Shown: positions 8,196 to 16,188 of the stretch, piece after piece
How positions within the stretch are numbered: the first letter of the stretch is position 1
Layout: the number at the start of each line of letters is the position of its first letter
Assembly (NCBI RefSeq): GCF_029675105.1
Contig: NZ_JAQQFV010000001.1
Coordinates: 744,001 to 808,000, forward strand
DNA from: Nocardia anocheti
GTDB taxonomy: Bacteria; Actinomycetota; Actinomycetes; Mycobacteriales; Mycobacteriaceae
Reading direction: 5' to 3'
DNA length: 64,000 nucleotides
Position numbers and translations under genes: made by a program
The notes under the pieces: model-generated
Told to the model about the DNA's origin: nothing
The model's database searches: none
The model's input: the letters and a program-made list of their open reading frames with translations, nothing else

Positions 8196-9354
8196 GCTGA
8201 GCAGTGCCGACGCGGCGACCGCGCCTCTGTGGCGGGCCGCCCAGGCGTTCCGTCTCGTCACGCTGTTGTACGCGGTCGGCCAGCAGATCGCCTCGGTGCC
8301 GTACTACCAGCATCCGCGACTGAGCTGGGTGTTGATCGCGCTGATGGCGATCTGGTCAGGCGTCTCGGCGCTGCTGCTGTCGCAGTGGTATCTGCCCGAG
8401 GCCACCGGGCGCATCCGAGGGTGGGTGGTGGTCGGGGATCAGGTGTTGACGATCCTGCTCATCGCGTCGACCCGGCTGGTCGCCGATTACGGCTGGTACC
8501 ACGGACATCAGACGTTGCCGACCACACTGTGGATCGCGAACGCGGTCATCTCGATGGCGATTCTGCGCGGGCCGGTCGCCGGAGTGCTCGCGGGACTCGG
8601 CATGTCGGCGGTGGTGGTGACCGTCCGCGAGCAGTGGGGGCAGGACGTGTGGGGCGATGCGACCGCGCCGGTGCTGGTCTCGGTCGGCCTGGCACTGGGC
8701 CTGGCGGCCAATACCGCGCGTCGGGCGCAGGGCCAGGTGGAACAGGCGCTGCGGTTGACCGCCGCCGCCGAAGAACGCGAACGCCTGGCCCGCGAGGTGC
8801 ACGACGGGGTGTTGCAGGTGCTCGCGTTCATCAAGCGACGCGGCGGCGAGATCGGCGGTCCCGCCACCGAACTCGCCCAGCGCGCCGGAGAACAGGAAGT
8901 GGCGCTGCGGGTGCTGCTGTCCGAGCAGGGTGCGCGTCCGGATTCCGGTGCGGCCGAGGTGGATGTGCGGCCGCTGCTCACCGTGCAGGCCACGCCCGCG
9001 GTGTCGGTGGCCACGCCGGGCGACCCGGTGCTGGTCGGTCGCGCGGCCGCGCACGAGATCGCCGCTGCGGTGGGCACCGCGCTGTCGAATGTCGAGCTGC
9101 ACGCCGGGCCCGGCGCGAAAGCCTATGTGCTGCTGGAGGACACCGGTGACATGCTGGTGGTGAGCGTGCGCGACGACGGGGTCGGCATTCCGGCCGGACG
9201 CCTGGTGGCCGCCGAAGCCGAAGGGCGGATGGGGGTTTCGCGGTCCATCGTCGGCCGGATCGCCGCGCTCGGCGGCACCGCCGAACTGCTCACCGAGGGC
9301 GAGGAGTTCGGCACCGAATGGGAATTCCGCGTCCCGCGCCGACCGGCGCGCTGA
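8176..9354 (+). CDS. macS: MacS-like sensor histidine kinase (HisKA_3 type)
   Basis: The 392-residue kinase has five or six membrane helices in residues 20-185, a coiled linker, a HisKA_3 dimerisation box with the phospho-acceptor His in AREVHDGVLQ (about 213), and a HATPase_c domain with N-box ALSNVELH and G-box DDGVGIP. Its architecture matches actinobacterial MacS, partner of MacR. The ATG at 8176 lies inside the end of the AI-2E gene, and the response regulator starts 12 bp after its stop. The three genes therefore look like one unit. The signal sensed is not evident. Confidence 0.85.
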   Translation: MRTHTAELSSADAATAPLWRAAQAFRLVTLLYAVGQQIASVPYYQHPRLSWVLIALMAIWSGVSALLLSQWYLPEATGRIRGWVVVGDQVLTILLIASTRLVADYGWYHGHQTLPTTLWIANAVISMAILRGPVAGVLAGLGMSAVVVTVREQWGQDVWGDATAPVLVSVGLALGLAANTARRAQGQVEQALRLTAAAEERERLAREVHDGVLQVLAFIKRRGGEIGGPATELAQRAGEQEVALRVLLSEQGARPDSGAAEVDVRPLLTVQATPAVSVATPGDPVLVGRAAAHEIAAAVGTALSNVELHAGPGAKAYVLLEDTGDMLVVSVRDDGVGIPAGRLVAAEAEGRMGVSRSIVGRIAALGGTAELLTEGEEFGTEWEFRVPRRPAR

Positions 9355-9365
9355 GAGGAGAGCAG

Positions 9366-10019
9366 ATGGACGAGCCCATCACCGTGATGGTGGTCGACGA
9401 CCATCCGATGTGGCGCGAAGGCGTCTCCCGTGACCTCGCCGAGGCGGGGTTCGCGGTGCCCGCCACCGCCGACGGCGTGGGCACGGCCACCCGCCGGGCC
9501 GCCGCCGTGCAGCCGGACGTGGTGCTGATGGACATGCAGCTCACCGACGGCAACGGCGCCGCCGCGACCGCCGAGGTGCTGCGGGTGTCACCGAAGAGCC
9601 GGGTGCTGGTGCTGTCGGCCTCGGCCGAGCGCGACGACGTGCTCGACGCGATCAAGGCCGGAGCCAGCGGATACCTGGTCAAGAGCGCGTCGGCGGCCGA
9701 ACTGATCGACGCGGTGCGGGCCACGGCGGCCGGTCAGCCGGTGTTCACCCCCGGTCTGGCCGGGCTGGTCCTTGGCGAGTACCGGCGGATGGCGACCGCG
9801 CCCGTGGCCGCCGACGAACCGCATCGCCCCTCGCTGACCGAGCGCGAGACCGAGGTGCTGCGCATGGTGGCCAAGGGCCTGTCGGCCAAGCAGATCGCGT
9901 CGCGACTGAACCTCTCGCATCGCACGGTGGAGAACCACGTGCAGGCCACGCTGCGCAAATTGCAGCTGGCCAACCGGGTGGAGTTGACCCGCTACGCCAT
10001 AGAACAAGGACTGGAATAG
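9366..10019 (+). CDS. macR: LuxR/NarL-family response regulator, MacR-like
   Basis: The 217-residue product has a receiver domain with acidic pocket D11/D12, phospho-acceptor D56 (VVLMDMQLTDG), and the conserved Lys in YLVKSASAAEL. The C-terminal LuxR helix-turn-helix reads LTEREVEVLRMVAKG-like, followed by KQIASRLNLSHRTVENHV. ATG 9366 follows a good ribosome-binding site (GAGAGGAGAG). It is the cognate partner of the kinase immediately upstream. Related MacRS pairs are implicated in cell-envelope or morphogenesis control; the regulon here is unknown. Confidence 0.9.
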   Translation: MDEPITVMVVDDHPMWREGVSRDLAEAGFAVPATADGVGTATRRAAAVQPDVVLMDMQLTDGNGAAATAEVLRVSPKSRVLVLSASAERDDVLDAIKAGASGYLVKSASAAELIDAVRATAAGQPVFTPGLAGLVLGEYRRMATAPVAADEPHRPSLTERETEVLRMVAKGLSAKQIASRLNLSHRTVENHVQATLRKLQLANRVELTRYAIEQGLE

Positions 10020-10067
10020 GGGTTTGCCCTGATGTGCCGGGGTGGTCGCGTCGCTACCCTCGATGAC

Positions 10068-10739
10068 ATGGGCGGTCCCGAATCCCTCTCCGTACCCGGC
10101 GCCCCGACGGCCGGTTCCGTCGGCGACCGTGAGTTGCGCGTCTCCGACGCCGAACGCGAACACGTCGGCCAGTTGCTGCAACGCGCGGTCGGGCTCGGCA
10201 TGCTCTCGCTCGGCGAGTTCACCGAACGCATGGACACCGCCCTGGCCGCCAGGACCCGCGGCGAACTCAACGCCGTCCTCGTCGACCTGCCCGGCATGCG
10301 GGTCGCCGGTGCGCCGCAACCCGCCGCCATGCCCCGCCCCAAGCACATCCCGGTGCCGCCCGGCGGCTCCAACCCCGCGCTGATCCGCAGCAGGCTCTCC
10401 AGCGTGCACCGGCGCGGTCCCTGGCAGGTGCCGTCGGTCCTGCACCTGAACAACCTCATGTCCGGGGTCACCCTGGACTTCACCGAGGCCGTGATGGAGA
10501 CCCAGATCGTCGAGATCCAGGTCGACGACTACTGCAGCGGCATCACCCTGCTGGTCCCCGCCGCGGCCACCGTCGACCTGAACGGCCTCGACCTCATCGG
10601 TTCCAGCGCCAACAACAAGGTCCGCACCGGCCCACCCATCGGCCCCCTGCACCTGGTCGTGCACGGCCGCATCCGCTTCGGCTCCGTCACCGCGAAATAC
10701 CCCCTGATGGTCCAGTGGCGCCGCTTCCTCGGCACCTGA
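10068..10739 (+). CDS. DUF1707 domain protein, SHOCT-like
   Basis: The 223-residue soluble protein opens with a DUF1707 domain (about 20-75) with the usual RVSDAEREHVGQLLQRAVG and LSLGEFTERMDTALAARTRGEL. A Pro-rich linker follows, then a beta-rich C-terminal domain (about 125-223) like cell-wall-active antibiotic-response proteins. No signal peptide is seen. ATG 10068 is chosen over ATG 10032 because the DUF1707 domain begins shortly after it and the upstream residues look non-homologous. It follows macR by about 50 bp and may report the same envelope-stress response, which is inference. Confidence 0.85.
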   Translation: MGGPESLSVPGAPTAGSVGDRELRVSDAEREHVGQLLQRAVGLGMLSLGEFTERMDTALAARTRGELNAVLVDLPGMRVAGAPQPAAMPRPKHIPVPPGGSNPALIRSRLSSVHRRGPWQVPSVLHLNNLMSGVTLDFTEAVMETQIVEIQVDDYCSGITLLVPAAATVDLNGLDLIGSSANNKVRTGPPIGPLHLVVHGRIRFGSVTAKYPLMVQWRRFLGT

Positions 10740-10821
10740 CCACCACTTCCAGGTAGGAACCGGCCCCCACCCGGGGGTTTCTACTCATGTCCCGCGCCCC
10801 CCGGCCGCCGACCATGAAGAC

Positions 10822-13794
10822 ATGAGCCGCACCACCATCGACCCCACCCTCATCGCCCGCCTCTCCACGGACTTCACCACCCTCGGCGCCCACATGGGGC
10901 GTATCGGTGACGATCTGGATCTGCTGCGGGGGCAGTTGCAGGGTGAACTGGCGCGGTCCGAGCGTGTGCGAGGCGCCCGCTCGGACTCGCGGACTTCGAC
11001 GGCCGATGTGGCTGGGTCGGGGCCGGATGCCGCGTCCGGTACCGGTCGTTCGCCCGGGGCGGAAACCGGTGAGTCGGTGCCTACTCCCAGCGCGGCCGCG
11101 GGAGAGTTCCCGAACGCAGGAGAACCCGATGCGGCCGAGGGCCAGGGCGGTGAGCCCCGGACGACCGTGTCTGCGGAGGGGCAGGCGGCGTCCAGTCAGC
11201 CGGGGAAGGCTGTGGGCGTTGCCGCGCCGGGCTCGGGTTCGCCGCAGGAGGCGGGACCCGGCGCTCGAGCGGCGGGCCTGGCACGTCAGCCGGGGGCGGA
11301 TGAGTCGGGGGACGGCGGCGAGTCGACGGGGTCGTCGCCGGACAGCGCGCCGGTGGATCGGCCTGCGTCGTCGGAGTCGGGTGGTGCGGCGAAGTCCGGT
11401 GGCGCGGCGGTCCAGGGAGCGGCCCCGGGTGCGGAATGGTCGCCGACGGCGGAGGCGGGTGGCACATCTGCGCAGGTGGGGGCGTCGGGTGCTGCGGGGC
11501 CGTGGCCTGGTGGTGCTTATCCGGCCGCACCGGGTGTGTGGCAGCAGCCGGGTTCGGGTTGGCAGGGAGGGGCTGTATCTCCGCATGGTGTCTGGGGGTC
11601 TCCGGCTGGCCAACCGCCCGGGCCGGGGTGGCCCGGGGTGCCGCAGCAGTCGGCTCCGGGATGGGCGGGTGGAACGCCGGGGCATGGTGGGGTGCCGGGT
11701 GCGCCCGGTGCTGGGATGCCGATGGTAGGAGCGCCCGGTGGTGTCCAGGTGCCGGGAGGGCCCGGTGGTGGTGTCCCGGTGCCGGGGCTGCCGGGCAGCG
11801 GGCTGCCGGGTGGCGGGCTGCCGGGTGGCGGGCTGCCGGGAGTGCCTGGTGGACCGCGCCCGGTGTCGGCGTTGCACGGTAGGTCGCGGCCGGTTCCGGG
11901 TGTTCCGGGCGGGCCGTGGCAGTTCCCGGGCGTGCCCGGTGGGCCGAGGCCGGTACCGGGTTGGCAGGGGCGCGCTCGGGGCGGGCAGTTCGGCGGTCGG
12001 CCGGTGGAGCGTATGCCGTGGTGGCAGCGGGAAGGGGTGATCTCGCGCGTGCTGGCGGTGGCCGGGGTGGGGGTCACCTTGATCGGTGTGTTGATGCTGC
12101 TGGTGTTGGCCGCGCAGGCGGGGTTCTTCGGTCCGGTAGCGAGAGTTGTTGCGGGGGCCGCACTCTCGGTCGGGCTTGTCGGAGCCGGGTGGCGGGTGTT
12201 CGGGCGACCTGGCGGACGGGTCGGCGGTATCGCGCTGGTGGCGACCGGAATTGCGGGCGCCTACCTGGATGTTGTTGCGGTGACCGGCTATTACGAGTGG
12301 GTGCCGACCGGCGTCGGTCTCGTGCTGGCACTGGCGGTCGCCCTGGCCGGGGTCGGGATGGCTGTGCGATGGCAGTCGCAGCCGCTGGCGGTCGGTGTGG
12401 TGCTGGGCGCCGCGATCCTCTCGCCCGCGTTGACGACCGAACTGTCGCTGCTCGGTTTCCTGGTGGTGTTGCAGGCGGCCGGGGTGCCGGTGCAACTGCG
12501 GCGCGCATGGCCGGTCCTGCACATCGCGCGCACCCTTCCGGTCGTCTTGGCGACACTGACCATGGTCGCCGTGACCGGCCTCGACGCGGCGATCTCCGAC
12601 ACCGAGGCGAAGAACACGATCGGCCTGCTGCTCGCGGCCCTCGCCTGCGCGGTGATCGGCCTCCTCGGCGCGGTCCTCGCCGTCCGCCACCGTCGCACCG
12701 ACATCACCGCCAGCGTCACCATCGTCCTCACCGCCCTGCCCGTCCTCGCGACGGCAATGCTGTTCGACCGTGTACCCGCCGCGGCCATCACCGGCGGATT
12801 CGCCTCCGTCCTCCTCGCCCTCGCCGCGACCGCCCTCATGCGCGGTCCTGCCTCGTCCGGTCCTGCGGTGTCCGGTCCTGCAGGGTCCGGTCTTGCGGTG
12901 TCCGGTCCTGCCGGGTCCGGTCTTGCGGCGTCCGGTCCTGCCGGGTCCGGTCGTGCCCCGTCCGGTTCTACCGTGACCGGCGCGGTGCCAGTCCCCGCGA
13001 TGCCCGGCTCTGCCATCCCCGGCTCCACCCGCTTCGGCCTCCCATCGCACACCACCCTGGTCAGCGCACTCACCGGTGCGGTGGCACTCGTGCAGACCTG
13101 TGTCACCGGCACCGGCGCCCACCCGCACCTGCTGCCGACCGCCCTGTCCACAGTCGCCTTGGCCTTCCTCGCCGTCGCCGCGACCACCCGCAATCGTGTC
13201 GCAGCCGCACTCGGCGCCGCCTTCGCCCTGCTCGGCGCCCTGACCCTGCTCACCATCGCCTCCCCGGAAACCCTCGGCCTACACCGCCTCGCCGACCAGC
13301 ACCTCGACCTCGCGACCGCACTCGCCGCCGTGCTCGGCGCGGGCACCGCCGCCATGACCGCCTGGACCGTCGCCCGCCTCCCGCGCGACACCGACACCAC
13401 GCTGGTCACCGCCGCGTGGGTCGTGGCGAGCCTGGCCGGTCTGTACTACGTGCTGGTCACCGCGGTGTCGCTGGGAGTCACCCTCGGCACCCCCGACGGA
13501 TTCATCATCGGCCACAGCCTGGCCACCATCATCTGGATGATCGTCGCCACCGCCGCCGTCTTCTACGGCCTGCGCCGCCTCACCACCGCCCCCGCCACCG
13601 CCAAGGTCTACCTGGTCACCGGCCTCCTGGTAGCCGCCGCGGCCCTGGCCAAACTCTTCCTCTTCGACCTGGCCACCCTCTCCGGCATCATCCGCGTAGC
13701 CGCCTTCCTCGCCGTAGGAATCCTGCTCCTCCTCACCGGAACCCGTTACGCGCGCGCCTTCGCCGACTCCACTCACACCGAACCCAAGGGATAG
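10822..13794 (+). CDS. Large DUF2339 membrane protein with Pro/Gly-rich N-terminus
   Basis: The 990-residue product starts with a short helical segment (about 1-45) that includes RIGDDLDLLRGQLQGEL. A long disordered Ser/Gly/Pro/Ala-rich region follows (about 50-395), with collagen-like runs of LPGGG and VPGGP repeats around 300-370. From about residue 405 on there are some 16 or more membrane helices typical of DUF2339. A second low-complexity block of SGPAG pentapeptides interrupts the membrane part at about 674-718. The function of the family is unknown. ATG 10822 begins MSRTTIDPTLIARL. The repeats make the length prone to slippage and to assembly error. Confidence 0.8.
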   Translation: MSRTTIDPTLIARLSTDFTTLGAHMGRIGDDLDLLRGQLQGELARSERVRGARSDSRTSTADVAGSGPDAASGTGRSPGAETGESVPTPSAAAGEFPNAGEPDAAEGQGGEPRTTVSAEGQAASSQPGKAVGVAAPGSGSPQEAGPGARAAGLARQPGADESGDGGESTGSSPDSAPVDRPASSESGGAAKSGGAAVQGAAPGAEWSPTAEAGGTSAQVGASGAAGPWPGGAYPAAPGVWQQPGSGWQGGAVSPHGVWGSPAGQPPGPGWPGVPQQSAPGWAGGTPGHGGVPGAPGAGMPMVGAPGGVQVPGGPGGGVPVPGLPGSGLPGGGLPGGGLPGVPGGPRPVSALHGRSRPVPGVPGGPWQFPGVPGGPRPVPGWQGRARGGQFGGRPVERMPWWQREGVISRVLAVAGVGVTLIGVLMLLVLAAQAGFFGPVARVVAGAALSVGLVGAGWRVFGRPGGRVGGIALVATGIAGAYLDVVAVTGYYEWVPTGVGLVLALAVALAGVGMAVRWQSQPLAVGVVLGAAILSPALTTELSLLGFLVVLQAAGVPVQLRRAWPVLHIARTLPVVLATLTMVAVTGLDAAISDTEAKNTIGLLLAALACAVIGLLGAVLAVRHRRTDITASVTIVLTALPVLATAMLFDRVPAAAITGGFASVLLALAATALMRGPASSGPAVSGPAGSGLAVSGPAGSGLAASGPAGSGRAPSGSTVTGAVPVPAMPGSAIPGSTRFGLPSHTTLVSALTGAVALVQTCVTGTGAHPHLLPTALSTVALAFLAVAATTRNRVAAALGAAFALLGALTLLTIASPETLGLHRLADQHLDLATALAAVLGAGTAAMTAWTVARLPRDTDTTLVTAAWVVASLAGLYYVLVTAVSLGVTLGTPDGFIIGHSLATIIWMIVATAAVFYGLRRLTTAPATAKVYLVTGLLVAAAALAKLFLFDLATLSGIIRVAAFLAVGILLLLTGTRYARAFADSTHTEPKG
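12841..12975 (+). repeat. 15-bp tandem repeat, about nine units, encoding SGPAG-like pentapeptides
   Basis: From 12856 a TCCGGTC-led unit recurs every 15 bp up to about 12975, preceded by one degenerate unit at 12841. The units are in frame within the DUF2339 gene and encode variants of Ser-Gly-Pro-Ala-Gly. Because 15 is a multiple of three, gain or loss of units would change protein length without a frameshift. Confidence 0.85.
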
Positions 13795-13796
13795 AT

Positions 13797-14147
13797 GCGT
13801 GCAGACACCGTTTCAAGTTCAGCAATCATCTTGTAGAACTGGCGGAAGCCCCGAAGCGCGGCGAAGAACCGGGCCGACCGATCTCGGTCTTCCCACGTGA
13901 AGGCGCGGTCGCGACACCGCGTGCGCGGACCGACAGACGCGGTCTGTCGGCCGATGTGGAGTCGCTGATCCAGCGGCAGCTCGAGCGTGACCGGTTGCGG
14001 GAGATCATCGACGACGCCGAGACCGAACGTGGCGAGGTGGACAACGCGGCAGTCGAAGCCAAGCGGGCTGTTCTCCGCTCGGCGTCCGCTGGTCCGGATG
14101 ACGCCCACATGAGCGGCACTCAGGTACCTGACGCCGTGCCGAAATAG
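13797..14147 (+). pseudogene. Remnant of a VapB/MazE-like antitoxin gene
   Basis: An open frame from 13797 to the TAG at 14147 encodes an antitoxin-like C-terminus: GLSADVESLIQRQLERDRLR, then EIIDDAETERGEVDNAAVEA. This resembles ribbon-helix-helix antitoxins that follow a YV-type motif with long charged helices. The N-terminal half has no good match and no ATG; the first in-frame start is GTG 13956, inside the conserved part. No toxin gene follows; instead an intact vapBC starts at 14205. It is read as a decayed antitoxin that lost its start and partner. A short functional orphan from GTG 13956 is the alternative. Confidence 0.5.
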
Positions 14148-14162
14148 TGGTATCTAGCTCCT

Positions 14163-14204
14163 GTGATGCATGAGCATCACTGATAATGATGCTATGATGT
14201 CATC
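14163..14204 (+). promoter_or_regulatory. vapBC promoter and operator, apparently leaderless
   Basis: A perfect inverted repeat GTGATGC-ATGA-GCATCAC spans 14163-14180. It is followed by a -10 hexamer TATGAT at 14193-14198, only six bases before the vapB ATG at 14205. No Shine-Dalgarno sequence precedes the ATG, so transcription probably starts at or near the A of the start codon. The palindrome is a natural site for the VapB-VapC complex to repress its own operon. A second, looser ATGATG/CATCAT repeat brackets the -10. Confidence 0.6.
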
Positions 14205-14459
14205 ATGCGCACCACGGTAACTCTCGACCCCGATGTCGCGGCCCTGCTCGCGAAGCGGATGCGTGAGACCGGGGCGTCGTTCAAGAAAGCACTCAACGAT
14301 GCCCTCCGCGCGTCGTTGTCTCCGCAGCGGTCACGCGCCGAGTTCCGCTTGCCTGCCCGCGACCTCGGCACACCGACGGTCGACCTCGTCAAGGCGCTAC
14401 AGCTGGCAGCTTCGCTCGAGGACGAGGAGATCGTCCGAAAGCTGGAGCTGCGTAAGTGA
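14205..14459 (+). CDS. vapB: VapB-like ribbon-helix-helix antitoxin
   Basis: The 84-residue protein starts MRTTVTLDPDVAALLAKRM, the beta strand and first helix of a ribbon-helix-helix DNA-binding domain. A segment with ETGASFKKALNDALRASL and an extended C-terminal tail follow; the tail would wrap the toxin. It neutralises the adjacent PIN-domain toxin and represses the operon. Its TGA overlaps the toxin start GTG in GTGA, the standard coupling for such modules. Confidence 0.88.
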   Translation: MRTTVTLDPDVAALLAKRMRETGASFKKALNDALRASLSPQRSRAEFRLPARDLGTPTVDLVKALQLAASLEDEEIVRKLELRK

Positions 14460-14884
14460 AGATCGTCGACCTGAATGTGCTGCTGCACTCGGTCAACACC
14501 GCCTCGCCGCACCACGCCGACGCGCATGGATGGTTGACGAAGGCGCTCAACGGTCAAGAGCCGATCGGCTTCTGCTGGGCAGTCATCCTCGGCTATCTCC
14601 GGATCAGCACGAACCCCCGCATCTTCCCGAACCCCGCCACATCGGCAGAGGCGATCGACGACATCCGCTCCTGGCTCAGCAGTGAGATATCTGTCGTCGT
14701 AGGCCCCGGCTCGGGTCACGTGGACGTGCTCGACGGCATCCTGCAACGCTGCGGAACAGCGGGAAACCTCGTGACCGACGGGCACATCGCGGCTCTCGCA
14801 ATCGAACTGGGCGCCGAAGTGGTCACCTTCGATACCGATTTCCACCGATTCGATGGCGTCCGAGTCTTCCGGCCTGCTCGATAG
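14456..14884 (+). CDS. vapC: VapC-family PIN-domain ribonuclease toxin
   Basis: The 142-residue toxin shows the PIN fold: VDLNVLLHSVN with the first catalytic Asp at residue 5, GNLVTDGHIAALAIELGAEV with a central acidic residue, and TFDTDFHRF near the end. These acids bind Mg2+/Mn2+ for RNA cleavage. The segment that often holds a second-position Glu reads AVILGYLRIS, with no obvious acid, as in some VapC subgroups. The start is GTG 14456, overlapping vapB by four bases. Toxicity is expected to be blocked by VapB. The RNA target is not predictable. Confidence 0.9.
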   Translation: MKIVDLNVLLHSVNTASPHHADAHGWLTKALNGQEPIGFCWAVILGYLRISTNPRIFPNPATSAEAIDDIRSWLSSEISVVVGPGSGHVDVLDGILQRCGTAGNLVTDGHIAALAIELGAEVVTFDTDFHRFDGVRVFRPAR

Positions 14885-15094
14885 ATGTCGAGTCAATTGA
14901 TCGGTGAACCGATTTGAACCACATGGCTGGCTCGACTCCATTTGATGCATTCATTCCAGGGGATTTGCGGAGGTGATTGCACCATAATCCAGTCGAGTCA
15001 TGGTCACCGTTCCAAATGACGTATCTCTGAAATGCGCTCCAGTTTTCGAAGTGCTGATTGATAGTCAATTATGGGAGGCGTGCCAGTCAATTGG

Positions 15095-15421
15095 CTACTC
15101 AAGCCACGTATCTGGCATTTCATCCTCGTCGTCGATGTCGATAGGATGAGCCCAATCGTTTCTATGATGGCGGCGCTGCTCGGGTGCTGTGGTGGCCGCA
15201 CTAATGTGCTGTCCCGCAGCCTCAATTTCCTCGACGACATCGAATCCTGCTCCGATTTCGAGAAGTCGGGTTAATTCAGGCGGAAGCTCGATTTCACAGT
15301 TCTGCAGTTGTCGCCACTCGATGGCACCGATGGCTAGATCTTCTGCGAGTCTACGAACTTGATCCGATGCGCGGGATCCTTGGGCCATGCGCGTGATCAG
15401 GTCAAGATTAATGACGATCAT
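15095..15421 (-). CDS. Hypothetical acidic protein at the end of the T7SS-like cassette
   Basis: I do not recognise this 108-residue protein. It begins MIVINLDLITRMAQGSRASD, contains a helical middle (VRRLAEDLAIGAIEWRQLQN) and a stretch ELPPELTRLLEIGAGFDVVEE, and ends with an acidic tail (DIDDEDEMPDTWLE). It has no signal peptide or membrane helix. It is the last of four genes with noticeably lower GC than the flanks, 9 bp after the small membrane protein. A cytosolic accessory or immunity-like role is conceivable from its position only. Confidence 0.6.
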   Translation of the reverse strand: MIVINLDLITRMAQGSRASDQVRRLAEDLAIGAIEWRQLQNCEIELPPELTRLLEIGAGFDVVEEIEAAGQHISAATTAPEQRRHHRNDWAHPIDIDDEDEMPDTWLE

Positions 15422-15430
15422 CGGTATGCT

Positions 15431-15772
15431 CTATCGGAAACAGATCAACATAGTCGTGACCGACGCTGCAAAAGCATAAACAACCGCAGCCCACTGTATG
15501 GGTTGTGATGAATCGCGAATTATCGTTGCGATAACTAGGATCCCGCCGATCCCACAAAATATTGCAGCGCCCACAGCCAGTGCCGGGCCTCCAAGAAATA
15601 CTGATCCGGCAACAGCTAAGAGCGACAAGAGAATGCTCAGATAGGCAAGTTGATCCAGAAATAGCCCGCTTATAACTGAGCCTATTGCGAGGGCGATATT
15701 CCTAGCATCCCATTTCAATGACTCAGTCTTCTGGGCTGGTTTCTCATTATTTTCTTCCACAATTCCAACCAA
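15431..15772 (-). CDS. Small membrane protein in the T7SS-like cassette
   Basis: This protein of about 113 residues has a charged N-terminus (VEENNEKPAQKTESLKWDAR) and three or four hydrophobic helices (about 27-45, 45-63, 63-83 and 90-110). No family is recognised. The start is unclear: TTG 15772 and GTG 15760 are both in frame, and AAGGA lies directly before the TTG. Codon use is AT-richer than in the surrounding genome. It may be an immunity or anchoring partner of the upstream secretion-associated proteins, but this is inference from order. Confidence 0.6.
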   Translation of the reverse strand: MVGIVEENNEKPAQKTESLKWDARNIALAIGSVISGLFLDQLAYLSILLSLLAVAGSVFLGGPALAVGAAIFCGIGGILVIATIIRDSSQPIQWAAVVYAFAASVTTMLICFR

Positions 15773-15801
15773 TCCTTGGGGTAATAATGTGGCGGAACAA
15801 G

Positions 15802-16188
15802 TTACGGGTAGCTATCATTATAATATTCCGATGGAAATGGGTCGAAGCTCGGATCGGCCGATAGTTCGGCCTTAGCTGGCCCACCGTACTGCGCGTTCAT
15901 CGAGTCCATGTGTGTGCTCACGAGTTCGGAGCTGCTCGATTCTCCGCCGCAGAGGTTCTCCCATGTTTCGGCACCGCTTGCGACTAGTGCTGCCGCAGTA
16001 TTCATATCGCCCCCGTAGGTACCAGAAAGCGCCTCCTGCTGCATCTCGGCTACTTGGTCCGCTGGTATCGGGGCTGATGTCTTGTACTGTTCTAGTTGCA
16101 CCTTCAATTCGTCGATTGCCGAATCCAACCTGGACTTCGCGGCGGCGATGGATGATTCGATCTGCGACAGGCGGTCTACGGTGGCCAT
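15802..16188 (-). CDS. Small helical secretion-associated protein
   Basis: The 128-residue product starts with a heptad-like helix (MATVDRLSQIESSIAAAKSR to about residue 38), then LSGTYGGDMNTAAALVASGAETWENL. It ends in a disordered acidic tail rich in Ser, Pro, Asp and Tyr. The size and coiled start resemble ESX/WXG100-type partners, although no WXG motif is present. Its ATG overlaps the stop of the 332-residue gene upstream (TAATG), so translation is coupled and the two proteins may form a complex. No signal peptide is seen. The function is unknown. Confidence 0.65.
   Translation of the reverse strand: MATVDRLSQIESSIAAAKSRLDSAIDELKVQLEQYKTSAPIPADQVAEMQQEALSGTYGGDMNTAAALVASGAETWENLCGGESSSSELVSTHMDSMNAQYGGPAKAELSADPSFDPFPSEYYNDSYP

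Noticed and set aside
11750..11860. CRISPR-like regular repeats
   Set aside because: The repeats are in-frame LPGGG codons within the DUF2339 gene, without unique spacers.
14885..15094. Mobile-element boundary beside vapBC
   Set aside because: No attachment-site repeat, integrase or tRNA could be seen, although the composition changes here.
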